Shown: positions 8,098 through 15,393 of the stretch, one piece after another
How positions within the stretch are numbered: position 1 is the stretch's first letter
Layout of the letters: each line of letters opens with the position of its first letter
Assembly: GCF_016863335.1 (NCBI RefSeq)
Contig: NZ_BOOR01000090.1
Location: forward strand, 1-33,210
DNA from: Planotetraspora thailandica
Lineage (GTDB): Bacteria; Actinomycetota; Actinomycetes; Streptosporangiales; Streptosporangiaceae
Direction of reading: 5' to 3'
Length of the DNA: 33,210 bases
Notes under the pieces: model-generated
What the model was told of the DNA's origin: nothing
Seen by the model: only the letters and a program-made list of their open reading frames with translations
Database searches by the model: none
Translations under genes and position numbers: made by a program

Positions 8098-8943
8098 TCA
8101 GGGACGGACGACGGCGACCGGGCAGCGGGAGTGATGCAGGACGGCACGGCTGACCGATCCCAGCACCACGGAGCCGAGCGCGCCTCTGCCGTGTGAACCC
8201 ACGACGAGCAGATCCGCCGACCCCGACGCCTCGACCAGCGCGTCGACCGGGTGCGCGCACACGACGTCCTCCCGCACGACCACGTCGGAGACTCGCCGCC
8301 ACGGATCGAGCTTCTCGTCGGCCACGCGCTGCTGCGCCTCACGCACGCCGTCGAGGTCGTAGCCGATCTCAGGGGCGAGGGCGTGGATCGGCAGTTGCCA
8401 CGCGTAAACCGCGCGGATCGAACTGCCGCGCGTCCTGGCCTGCTCGAAGGCGTAGGCGAGGGCGGCCTCGCACTCGGGCGAGCCGTCGATGCCGACGACG
8501 ACCTCGCCGTGGACGTCCTTCCATCCGGGATGGACGACCACCACCGGGCCGTGCGCCTGGCCCGCCACATGGGTGCTCACCGAGCCGACCAGGATGCCCG
8601 TGAACCCGCCCAGGCCCCTGCTGCCCACCACGATCTCAGTGGCCTCCTTGGCCTTGTCACGCAGAATCTTGGCGGGCAGGCCCTCGATGATCTCCGCGCT
8701 GACCGTGACGCCGGGCCGGCGCGTGCGGACCACCTCTTCGGCCTCGGCCAGCGCCCGCTCGGCGTGCATGGTCAGCGGGTCACCGGCGGTCGTGGGGAAC
8801 TTCACGATGCCGTACGCCCAGCGATCGACCACGCACACCAGGCGAAGGGGGCATCCGCGACGGGCCGCGTCGTCAGCCGCCCACTCCACCGCGGCCAGCC
8901 CCGTGGCCGAACCGTCGACGCCGACGATGATCGGATCAGACAT
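8098..8943 (-). CDS. Universal stress protein with two UspA domains
   Basis: Protein of 281 aa, two tandem Usp domains (about 5-140 and 148-281), the usual architecture in actinobacteria. Each domain opens with a VGVDGS or VGIDGS nucleotide loop and ends with the ATP-binding signature G-x2-G-x9-G-S: GSRGLGGFTGILVGS in the first, GSHGRGALGSVVLGS in the second. Both domains should therefore bind ATP. Family members act as cytoplasmic stress or dormancy factors, and in actinobacteria many belong to the hypoxia regulon controlled by DosR/DevR. The start MSDPII at 8943 is preceded by AGGAAGG 8 nt upstream; a GTG three codons earlier is possible. It is divergent from the DUF1876 gene, with a DosR-like box in the gap, and leads into the cupin gene. 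Confidence 0.94.
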   Translation of the reverse strand: MSDPIIVGVDGSATGLAAVEWAADDAARRGCPLRLVCVVDRWAYGIVKFPTTAGDPLTMHAERALAEAEEVVRTRRPGVTVSAEIIEGLPAKILRDKAKEATEIVVGSRGLGGFTGILVGSVSTHVAGQAHGPVVVVHPGWKDVHGEVVVGIDGSPECEAALAYAFEQARTRGSSIRAVYAWQLPIHALAPEIGYDLDGVREAQQRVADEKLDPWRRVSDVVVREDVVCAHPVDALVEASGSADLLVVGSHGRGALGSVVLGSVSRAVLHHSRCPVAVVRP

Positions 8944-9151
8944 GGCCGTCACCTTCCTCGTTCACTGGAATGTCTGCTGACACGCCGCCCCGGGCCGTGT
9001 GCGCATGGCGTGGGCGTACCCCGCCTGCGTGTTCCTTCACGGATCCCGCTGCCGTCCTTATCCGGGCTCCCACGGCGCGATCGTGCAGGAGGTCGCGGGG
9101 TCGTACGTGGCTGCGAGGGGCCGCACGGGGCAGGTCGCGGGGGGCTCGCGG

Positions 9152-9165
9152 GGGCCGAAAGTCCC
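9152..9165. promoter_or_regulatory. DosR/DevR-like box upstream of the DUF1876 gene
   Basis: GGGCCGAAAGTCCC resembles the DosR consensus core GGGACTWWAGTCCC (mismatches: C for A and G for T in the left half; the right half AGTCCC is exact). It lies 50 bp before the DUF1876 start, a plausible distance, and within the region divergent from the universal stress gene. Consensus from memory, no search done. Confidence 0.5.
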
Positions 9166-9215
9166 TTCCGGGCGGGGTTTGCCCGGGTGGATGCTGAATC
9201 GGGGAGGTGCTCGCC

Positions 9216-9485
9216 ATGGAGACCAAGAGATGGACGGTGGAGGTCTTCCTCTCCGAGGACGACCGTGACGACGTCACGACCGCGACCGCCGTCCTGTATA
9301 CCGATGCGGGCCGGCGGCACGAAAGCGTCGCCCATGCCCGCCGCAACCCGTCCGACCGTCCTGTTCCGGAGATCGGCGACGAACTGGCCGCGGGCCGTGC
9401 GTTGTCCGACCTCGCCGCCAAGCTGATCGGCGACGGCGCGGAGGACGTGGCTCAACTCGCCGGTATGCGACGCGAGCCGCGCTGA
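9216..9485 (+). CDS. DUF1876 (dsRBD-like fold) protein
   Basis: 89 aa, beginning METKRWTVEVFLSEDD. The layout RWTVEVFLSEDDRDDVTTATAVLYTDAGRRHESVAHARRNPSDRPVPEIGDELAAGRALSDLAAKLI split into its parts matches DUF1876: an N-terminal strand, the RNPSD turn, PEIGDELAAGRAL, then a C-terminal helix. The family is actinobacterial, of unknown function, with a dsRBD-like fold, and often sits with universal stress genes. The ATG at 9216 has GGGGAGG 9 nt upstream; a GTG three codons earlier is less likely. It may share control with the divergent universal stress gene through the DosR-like box. Confidence 0.88.
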   Translation: METKRWTVEVFLSEDDRDDVTTATAVLYTDAGRRHESVAHARRNPSDRPVPEIGDELAAGRALSDLAAKLIGDGAEDVAQLAGMRREPR

Positions 9486-9499
9486 CGGCGTGCCCGCCC

Positions 9500-9530
9500 C
9501 ACCGGGGGGCTCCCCTGAGCCCTGCCGGTG
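9500..9530. terminator. Bidirectional terminator between convergent genes
   Basis: A two-part hairpin: outer stem CACCGG/CCGGTG (6 bp), a small internal loop, inner stem GGGCTC/GAGCCC (6 bp) and a 4-nt CCCT loop. It sits between the stop codons of the DUF1876 gene and the S8 protease gene, so it can serve both strands. Confidence 0.7.
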
Positions 9531-9567
9531 AGGGCGCACCCCCTGCCGTGCCGCGCGGGCCACGCGC

Positions 9568-11946
9568 TCAGTCGAGCAGGTCGTCGGCCCGCTGCCCGGC
9601 CGCGAGCCCGGCGGCGCCCATCTCCCTGGCCAGCCACGCGAACGCGGCGACCGCCGTCAGCCCGCCGGCGCCGTCATGATCGGGTACGGCCGTGCCCGCG
9701 GTCCCAGCGACTCCTCCCATGCCGGAGACGCCGTCCAGGGGTTCCTGGCCCATTGGGACGCCCTGTGCACCCCAGGCCGCCGGCATGCCGGGCATTCCGC
9801 AGGGCAGCCCCGCGGCCGGGGGCATGCCGTCCGCGTGGACGCCTCCATGGGCCCGGTCGCCGATGGGACTCGCCGCAGCATTCTGCTTCGCCGTACGCGC
9901 ACGCCCCGGCGTCCGGGCGGGGCCCGCCGCGGAGACCGGCCCGTTCTCCGAGCCGCCCGCGGGCATGACGTCGGCGCCCGCCGGCGCGGGGCCGTTGGGC
10001 CGCCACGCACCGGCCTGGCCGTTCGCGCCGATCAGGTCGTCCAGGGACATCTGGCCCTCGGCGGACGGGTGTCCGGGGGCCGAACCGTTCGGGTGGCCGG
10101 GCGCCTCTCCCGCGAGGGCGGTTCCGGCGAGCCCGTCGCCGGGCGCGGTAACGGCTTCCGCGTGAAGGCCCGGGGCGGGCACGGGGGTGGGCACGGACAG
10201 GCCCGCCGCCGCCAGCTCGTCCGCGAGCCGGTCGCTCAGCGCCCACGCCGTCGCGGCGCCCCCTGCCGTGCCGGTGATCGAGGTTCCGAGCGCCTGCAGC
10301 ACGTCCGGCAGGCCAGCCCCGGTGCGCCACGGGTCGCCGAGGTCGATCGGCACGCAACTGGACCTGATGATCTGGAAGAGCCGATCCACCCTGCTCGCGT
10401 CACGCCTGCCGTACCCGTGGCGGAAGTCGTCATGGTGAGCCAGCACGAGCGCGGCGAGCCCGGCGACGTGCGGCACCGCCGCCGAGGTGCCGTCTGCCGC
10501 CGCGTAGTCACGCGGGGGCGCGCACGACAGGACGGCCACGCCGGGCGCGCAGACGTCGACCTCCGGCCCGTGGCAGGTGAAGCGTGGTGAGAAGTAGCCC
10601 TCGGGGGTCAGCGGGCCCTGGATCCCGGCGGCGTGCCCCGAGGTCTCCGGGAAGGTGCCGATCTTGCCGACGGCCGCCACGGTGAGCACGGTGGGGAGGT
10701 TGCCGGGGAACGCCACGGGACCGCCGTCGTTCCCCGCGGCGACCACGCACGCCACCCCGGCGGCACGCGCCTGGTCGATCTTCGCGGCCACGAGCGGAGA
10801 GCTATGCCTGCTGCCGAGGCCGAGGGCCACCACGTCGACCTGGTCGTCGATGCAGTGGCCGAGCGCCTCGACGAGGTCGCTGAACCGGCCACCGGGGAAG
10901 ATCTTGCACACGTGTACGGCAGCGCCGGGGACGAAGCCGGCGATGCCGACGCCGTCGTCGGCGGCCGCGATGACGCCGGCGCAGTGCGAGCCGTGGCCGG
11001 ACACGTCGTCGGCCCATCCGGCGGCCCGTTCTCCGACGAGGTCGATTCCCGACGTGATCCGGCCGCGCAGATCGGGATGGTCGATGGCGGCGCCGGAGTC
11101 GATGATCGCGACGGTGACCCCGGCGCCTTTGAAGCCCTTCGGCAGGCGGTCCAGGCCCATCGCCCGCTGCCCCCAGCCGAGGGTCTGCCGCCCCGGGAAG
11201 CCGTCGACGGTCTCGGCCAGACCGGTCAGCTCGATCAGGTTGTCCCTGCTCGTGGACAGCGCGGGCCGTTCGACCCGGGCGCTCCAGTGGCCGGAGCGTG
11301 GCGTGACCACGACCTCTGCGATCGTCTCCGGGGTCTCCCCCGCCATCGTGACTGTGGCGCGGCCGTCCGGCCCTGTCACCGCATGGCCGGGCACGCACGA
11401 GCCGGTGAGCGAGACGACGGCGCCCGGCAGCGGCGTGCCGCCCGAGCCCTTGACCAGGAACGTGAAGGTGCTCTCCACCCCCGGCGGCGGGGCCGCCGAG
11501 GGCGCGGTCTTACGTTTCCTCGGCGGCACCTGCGCCTCGCAGTGGACGAGGCTCCGGTCCCGCTCGATGTGCACCTGGGGCAGCCGGGCACGCAGGCCGG
11601 TCGCGTGCTCGGCGGTCATTTCGGCGACGACCACCGGTGGGAACGCCACCGAACCGGGAGACGCGGGCCCGGGTTCGCCCTGGCGTGGCGGCTCGGCGCG
11701 GGAGGCGGCGAGCACGCGGTGGACGACGACCTCCGGGTCGTTGTCGAGCAGCAGGCGCAGGCCCTCGGCGTCGAGTGCCCGCACGCCGATCCCCATCGCG
11801 TCCAGATGGCTCTGTGAGAGGGCCGCGACCATGTAACGCAACGGGCGCGGCTCCACCGGCCGGGGACCCTGCCGTGACGCCTGCCGTGCCCGGTTCGCTG
11901 GGCGCGGCTCGGTGCCGCCGTTGTTCGCCTTGTCGTCAGTCGTCAC
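9568..11946 (-). CDS. S8 family (subtilisin-like) serine protease, no signal peptide
   Basis: About 792 aa. The catalytic set is complete: Asp in VAIIDSGAAIDHPDL (about 283), His in SGHGSHCAGVI (about 318), oxyanion Asn in VAAGNDGG (about 406) and Ser in DGTSAAVPHVAG (about 488). Before the protease domain are a prodomain-like stretch (about 50-135, RALDAEGLRLLLDNDPEVVV...) and a beta-sandwich segment resembling carboxypeptidase-regulatory domains (about 160-225, containing GTPLPGAVVSLTG). A Gly/Ala/Pro-rich tail of about 230 residues follows. No signal peptide or membrane anchor is seen, which is unusual for S8 enzymes and suggests intracellular maturation or non-Sec export. Start: GTG at 11946 (MTTDDKANN) has GGGGAAA upstream at long spacing; the frame is open to a GTG at 11991. 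It is third in a leftward cassette after the Gln-rich and 159-aa genes, which may encode its substrate or partner (inference). Confidence 0.92.
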   Translation of the reverse strand: MTTDDKANNGGTEPRPANRARQASRQGPRPVEPRPLRYMVAALSQSHLDAMGIGVRALDAEGLRLLLDNDPEVVVHRVLAASRAEPPRQGEPGPASPGSVAFPPVVVAEMTAEHATGLRARLPQVHIERDRSLVHCEAQVPPRKRKTAPSAAPPPGVESTFTFLVKGSGGTPLPGAVVSLTGSCVPGHAVTGPDGRATVTMAGETPETIAEVVVTPRSGHWSARVERPALSTSRDNLIELTGLAETVDGFPGRQTLGWGQRAMGLDRLPKGFKGAGVTVAIIDSGAAIDHPDLRGRITSGIDLVGERAAGWADDVSGHGSHCAGVIAAADDGVGIAGFVPGAAVHVCKIFPGGRFSDLVEALGHCIDDQVDVVALGLGSRHSSPLVAAKIDQARAAGVACVVAAGNDGGPVAFPGNLPTVLTVAAVGKIGTFPETSGHAAGIQGPLTPEGYFSPRFTCHGPEVDVCAPGVAVLSCAPPRDYAAADGTSAAVPHVAGLAALVLAHHDDFRHGYGRRDASRVDRLFQIIRSSCVPIDLGDPWRTGAGLPDVLQALGTSITGTAGGAATAWALSDRLADELAAAGLSVPTPVPAPGLHAEAVTAPGDGLAGTALAGEAPGHPNGSAPGHPSAEGQMSLDDLIGANGQAGAWRPNGPAPAGADVMPAGGSENGPVSAAGPARTPGRARTAKQNAAASPIGDRAHGGVHADGMPPAAGLPCGMPGMPAAWGAQGVPMGQEPLDGVSGMGGVAGTAGTAVPDHDGAGGLTAVAAFAWLAREMGAAGLAAGQRADDLLD

Positions 11947-12040
11947 TGCGTGTCTCGACTTTCCCCAGCTCAGGCTGGTCTCGCTGGCCACGCCCGCACG
12001 GGCTTGACGAGCACGTCGGCGGCCGAGGCGGGCCCGGGTC

Positions 12041-12520
12041 TCACACCGGCGGCACGCCCGGCCGGCCGGCGTTGATGATCGCGATCACCGACTGCGCCTG
12101 CGCCACGCACATCTCGTGCTGCCCCGCCCGGTAGAGCCGCACCGCCTGCACCACCAGCGGGACGATCCCGGCGAGCTGGGGTGAGCGCGGCAGCGCCGCC
12201 CGCAGCCAGCCGTACAGATCGAGCAAGATCACTGCACACTGCAGCTGCAGTTGCGTCGGCGCCGGACCGGCGATGTGCGCGGTGTCGAACATGCCCGTGA
12301 CGCCCGGCGCGCCCGCGGGGCCGGACCCGACGTCGGGCTGGTGCTGAGCGCCTGGCGGCCGCGCGGGGCCGGAAGGGGCGGACCACCCCGAGCCCGGCGC
12401 CGTCGCCGGGCCGGGAGGGGTAGGCCGCTCCAAGCCCGGCGCCGTTGCCGGGCCTGGAGCGGCACTCGGTCCCCCCGAGACGGCGCCGGGCCACGTCGGC
12501 CCTTCACCGATCGAGTTCAC
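12041..12520 (-). CDS. Unrecognised 159-aa protein, Pro/Ala/Gly-rich N-terminus and helical C-terminus
   Basis: The GTG at 12520 is set by GGAGG 7 nt upstream, and the start falls 14 nt after the stop of the Gln-rich gene; the longer 455-codon frame reading back to 13408 only shadows that gene. Residues 1-75 are low complexity (repeated PGPATAPG-type stretches at about 18-27 and 34-43, probably disordered). Residues 80-159 look like a compact helical domain: QLQLQCAVILLDLYGWLRAALP, LAGIVPLVVQAVRLYRAGQHEMCVAQAQSVIAIINAG in two helices. No known family is recognised. Tight spacing with the Gln-rich gene, and 49-94 nt to the protease, indicates one operon. A chaperone, adaptor or substrate role is only a guess from context. 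Confidence 0.72.
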   Translation of the reverse strand: MNSIGEGPTWPGAVSGGPSAAPGPATAPGLERPTPPGPATAPGSGWSAPSGPARPPGAQHQPDVGSGPAGAPGVTGMFDTAHIAGPAPTQLQLQCAVILLDLYGWLRAALPRSPQLAGIVPLVVQAVRLYRAGQHEMCVAQAQSVIAIINAGRPGVPPV

Positions 12521-12534
12521 CGCGGGTCCTCCAC

Positions 12535-13338
12535 TCAGATCCCGGCGCCGGCGGCCACCGGGACCTGCTGGTTGGCCATGTGCTGAGCGGCCTGCCCGTA
12601 TGCCAGGGGCACCTGCTGCTGCAGATGGTTCTGGGCCTGGGCGTAGTGGACCCCCACCTGCTGTGGCTGCTGCTGGGCCTGGCCGTACGCCAGGGGCACC
12701 TGCTGCAGATGCTGGGCCTGGCCGTACGCCAGCGGCACCTGCTGCAGATGCTGGGCCTGGCCATACGCCAGCGGCACCTGCTGCAGATGCTGGGGCAGCT
12801 GAACCGCCTGCGGCATCATCTGCTGCAGCCCCTGCGCCTGCTGGAGCGCCGCCATCTGGGGCATCGCGATCGCCGGGGCGAAGGCCGCCTGCTGGGCGAG
12901 CTGCTGCAACACCAGCTGCTGGTGCTGGATGTTGTCGAGAAGCTGCCTGACCACCACCAGGCCGTGCCGCACGCCCATGCGTGCGATCTTGTTCCAGAAT
13001 GTGACCGGGCTCAGCAGGTGCTCCTGCGGCAGGACCTGTTCCTCCTGAGCGACCTGCTGGAGCTGCATGACCTGCGGCGCCTGGAGCGCCTGCAGGGGGT
13101 GGAGGGCCTGCGGGATCTGTGGGAGCTGTACGACCTGCGGAAGTTGTGCCGCCTGAGCGATCAGGGGGCCGAACGGCGAAACCTGCTGAACCCCCGGCAT
13201 CTGCTGGAGGGCCGCAAGATGCGCCATCGGCGACATCAGGGGCATTTGCTGGCCGAGGTGCTGAGGAGAGAGCGCCTGCTGCGGGCCGTAGCCGAGCTGG
13301 GTCGCCAGGGACGTGGGGTTGATCGCTGTGAACGTCAT
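12535..13338 (-). CDS. Gln-rich repeat protein (VPLAYGQA repeats), first gene of the protease cassette
   Basis: 267 aa, beginning MTFTAINPTSLATQLGYG, with AAGGAGA 4 nt before the ATG, a very strong start. Gln is extremely frequent, with Leu, Ala, Pro and Val filling most of the rest; there is no signal peptide. A non-repetitive helical core (about 108-140, TFWNKIARMGVRHGLVVVRQLLDN) sits between Gln/Pro-rich arms. Near the C-terminus is a 13-residue unit QHLQQVPLAYGQA repeated three times perfectly, then a degenerate copy (QQVGVHYAQA) and another VPLAYGQA. The composition suggests a fibrous, aggregating or coat-like protein, or a multi-unit precursor cut by the neighbouring S8 protease; both are inferences. 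No family is recognised. The antisense strand is open for 334 codons only because of the repeat composition. Confidence 0.85.
   Translation of the reverse strand: MTFTAINPTSLATQLGYGPQQALSPQHLGQQMPLMSPMAHLAALQQMPGVQQVSPFGPLIAQAAQLPQVVQLPQIPQALHPLQALQAPQVMQLQQVAQEEQVLPQEHLLSPVTFWNKIARMGVRHGLVVVRQLLDNIQHQQLVLQQLAQQAAFAPAIAMPQMAALQQAQGLQQMMPQAVQLPQHLQQVPLAYGQAQHLQQVPLAYGQAQHLQQVPLAYGQAQQQPQQVGVHYAQAQNHLQQQVPLAYGQAAQHMANQQVPVAAGAGI
12673..12789 (-). repeat. Three tandem 39-bp repeats inside the Gln-rich gene
   Basis: Units at 12673-12711, 12712-12750 and 12751-12789 differ by only one or two bases. All three encode the same 13-residue unit, and a partial, diverged unit follows near 12592-12640. 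In-frame length and near identity point to recent expansion. Confidence 0.95.
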
Positions 13339-13350
13339 AGTGTCTCCTTC

Positions 13351-13370
13351 GAGCCAGGTAGGTCTGGCTC
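13351..13370 (-). promoter_or_regulatory. Hairpin abutting the ribosome binding site of the Gln-rich gene
   Basis: GAGCCAG and CTGGCTC form a perfect 7-bp stem with a 6-nt loop in the 5' leader, ending at the base before GAAGGAGAC. The position suits translational control or transcript stabilisation, or a protein-binding site in DNA. Confidence 0.45.
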
Positions 13371-13531
13371 ATCGCCCATGCGATTACAACCCGTGACGAA
13401 GCGGACACACAATGCTATAGCGGTAATAGTCTGGCTAAGCCGCTTTTGACCTGGTTCTCCGCACTGCGGCAGAGTTGAGCTGATCATCGAGGAAATCCGG
13501 CCGGTTACCCAGCGTCACCGAGGAGCGACGG

Positions 13532-14350
13532 TTGAACGTTCTGCCCATCTGCGTCACCTGCGGAGTCCAATACGCCGGCCCTCGCGAGGACTGCCCCATC
13601 TGCGAAGACGAGCGGCAGTACGTCGGCTGGGACGGTCAGCGGTGGACGTCTCTTGAAGAGCTGGCGGCCGCCGGTCACCGGACCCTGATCGAGGAGGAGG
13701 GGCCGGACGTCATCGGCGTCGGCACCACCCCGTCCACCGGCATCGGCCAGCGCGCCCTGCTCGTCCGCACCCCCGGCGGCAACGTGCTGTGGGACATGGT
13801 GACCCATCTCGACGACGACACGATCGAGCGGATTCGCGAACTCGGCGGCGTCGACGCCATCGCCATCAGCCACCCGCATTACTACGGCACCATGATCGAC
13901 TGGGCGCACGCCTTCGACGCGCCCGTCTACATCCACGCACGCGACCGGGAATGGGTGGCCCGCCCTGACGACTCGGTCGTCTTCTGGGAGGGCGACACCC
14001 ACACGATCAGCGACGGTGTCACGCTGATCAACGCCGGGGTGCATTTCGACGGCGGGCAGGTCATGCACTGGAGGGACGCGCCCGGCAGCGGCGGCGCCCT
14101 GATGTCCGGCGACATCCTCCAGGTGGTCAAGGACCGCCGCTGGGTCGGGTTCATGTACAGCTACCCGAACCTCATCCCCGAAAGGCCCAGGACCGTACGG
14201 CGGGCCCTCTCGCTGCTCGAGCCGTACGCCTTCGACCGGGTCTACGGCGCCTGGTGGAAGCACGTGGTCGTCGCCGACGGATCCGAGGCGGTCCGCCGCT
14301 CCGCCGAGCGTTACCTGACCTTCGCCCTGGACGACGACACCCCGGCGTGA
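13532..14350 (+). CDS. MBL-fold hydrolase with N-terminal zinc ribbon
   Basis: 272 aa. The N-terminus has two Cys pairs, CVTCG (7-10) and CPIC (21-24), a likely zinc ribbon. The remainder is a metallo-beta-lactamase fold: GNVLWDMVTHLD, then AISHPHYYGTMIDWAHAF where HxHxDH is expected (first two His kept, Asp/His replaced by Gly-Thr), GVHFDGGQVMHW, LMSGDILQVV and a final His in WWKHVVV. One metal site is thus probably altered, a variant known in this subfamily of MBL proteins; the substrate cannot be predicted. The start is TTG at 13532 with GAGGAG 6 nt upstream. It is divergent from the Gln-rich gene and converges to within 4 bp of the DUF1348 gene. Confidence 0.88.
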   Translation: MNVLPICVTCGVQYAGPREDCPICEDERQYVGWDGQRWTSLEELAAAGHRTLIEEEGPDVIGVGTTPSTGIGQRALLVRTPGGNVLWDMVTHLDDDTIERIRELGGVDAIAISHPHYYGTMIDWAHAFDAPVYIHARDREWVARPDDSVVFWEGDTHTISDGVTLINAGVHFDGGQVMHWRDAPGSGGALMSGDILQVVKDRRWVGFMYSYPNLIPERPRTVRRALSLLEPYAFDRVYGAWWKHVVVADGSEAVRRSAERYLTFALDDDTPA

Positions 14351-14354
14351 CGGC

Positions 14355-14819
14355 TCAGAACCCCAGGTCGCTCAGGCCCGGATGGCCGTCGGGACGGCGG
14401 CCGAGCGGCCAGTGGTAGGCCCGCTCACCCTCGGCGATCGGTAGATCGTTGATGCTGGCCAGCCGTACGCGCATGAGCCCGCTGTCGTCGAACTCCCAGT
14501 TCTCGTTGCCGAAGGAGCGCCACCAGTTGCCGTCGGCGTCACGCGACTCGTAGGCGAACCGTACGGCGATGCGGTTCCCGGTGAAGGCCCACAGTTCCTT
14601 GATCAGCCGGTATTCCAGTTCCTTGGCCCACTTGCGGCGGAGGAAGTCGACGATCTCAGCCCTGCCGTTGATGAACTCGGAGCGGTTCCTCCAGTAGCTG
14701 TCCTCGGTGTAGGCGAGGGAGACCTTCTCCGCGTCGCGGGTGTTCCAGGCGTCCTCGGCCGCACGGACCTTCTCGATCGCCGTCTCACGCGTGAAGGGCG
14801 GAACAGGAGGGCGGGTCAT
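14355..14819 (-). CDS. DUF1348 / NTF2-like (SnoaL-fold) protein
   Basis: 154 aa, start [14 protein letters not shown] at 14819 with GAGGAG 7 nt upstream. The chain reads [89 protein letters not shown], ending with NDLPI; this is the characteristic DUF1348 order (alpha+beta barrel of the nuclear transport factor 2 superfamily). Length fits the family. Function is unknown; such proteins are small cytoplasmic, possibly ligand-binding or enzymatic. A perfect 16-bp tandem repeat lies about 125 bp upstream. Converges with the MBL-fold gene. Confidence 0.88.
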   Translation of the reverse strand: MTRPPVPPFTRETAIEKVRAAEDAWNTRDAEKVSLAYTEDSYWRNRSEFINGRAEIVDFLRRKWAKELEYRLIKELWAFTGNRIAVRFAYESRDADGNWWRSFGNENWEFDDSGLMRVRLASINDLPIAEGERAYHWPLGRRPDGHPGLSDLGF

Positions 14820-14942
14820 GCGCGTGCTCCTCTCGGTCGGGTCACCTGAGCCGTGCGCATGATCGCGCACGGCAGGGCCCACGGAGTGGATGCCCGTTCC
14901 ACGAGCGTATGCCCCGTCGTCGATCAGTCCGGTCACCGGGTT

Positions 14943-14974
14943 CGCGATCTTTTCGGTGCGCGATCTTTTCGGTG
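14943..14974. repeat. Perfect 16-bp tandem duplication
   Basis: CGCGATCTTTTCGGTG occurs twice with no gap (14943-14958 and 14959-14974). It lies in the gap between the hypothetical gene ending at 14991 and the DUF1348 gene it precedes, in a position where it could affect the latter's promoter. It could be a regulator site or simple slippage. Confidence 0.9.
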
Positions 14975-14990
14975 ACCGGCCGTCCGGGGC

Positions 14991-15290
14991 TCAGCGACGG
15001 CCGAGCCTGCCGGAGGTCTCGGCGATCAGTTCGACCACGACCGGCTGGATGTCCGGGCGGGTGTGGAGCAGGTCCTCCAGGAAGACCCGCCACGCGCCGA
15101 TCTCGGCGAGGTTCCGGGCCTGGTCCTGCTGCTGGAGTTGAGTGCGTGTCGCGGTCAGACGGGCACGGTAGGCGGCGCCGAGGCGCTGCTCGATCGTCTC
15201 GCTGAGCCACCAATAGGCGTCGGCGTCGGCCGCCGACACGAAGACGCGCGCGCCTTCCCACGCCACACGTTCCTGATGGATGACGGCCAT
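14991..15290 (-). CDS. Hypothetical 99-aa protein
   Basis: Soluble, mostly helical 99-aa protein: MAVIHQERVAWEGARVFVS, then ADADAYWWLSETIEQRLGAAYRARL, RTQLQQQDQARNLAEIGAWRVFLEDLLHTRP and VVVELIAETSGRLGRR. No named family is recognised. The codon pattern fits a real gene, but the ATG at 15290 has no clear Shine-Dalgarno; the upstream extension to 15404 is Pro/Arg-rich shadow. Single gene, leftward, divergent from the DUF6518 gene about 100 bp away. The regular heptad-like spacing of hydrophobics suggests a helical bundle or partner-binding protein; that is inference only. Confidence 0.65.
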   Translation of the reverse strand: MAVIHQERVAWEGARVFVSAADADAYWWLSETIEQRLGAAYRARLTATRTQLQQQDQARNLAEIGAWRVFLEDLLHTRPDIQPVVVELIAETSGRLGRR

Positions 15291-15393
15291 GGCTGGACCG
15301 TACGCCCGGCCACGAGGCCCTGCAATGCCCTCATCCCGGGATTTCGGGGGTCTGGCGGCGAAAGGGTCCTGAGTTCGGTGGCAGGATCGCAGC

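Noticed and set aside
12041-13408. Single 455-codon leftward frame covering two genes
   Set aside because: Its first 295 codons are Pro/Ala/Gly shadow of the Gln-rich gene; a ribosome site and GTG at 12520 define the real gene.
12445-13449. 334-codon rightward frame antisense to the Gln-rich gene
   Set aside because: Leu/Arg/His shadow of CAG/CTG-type codons; no ribosome site at its start and no recognisable domain.
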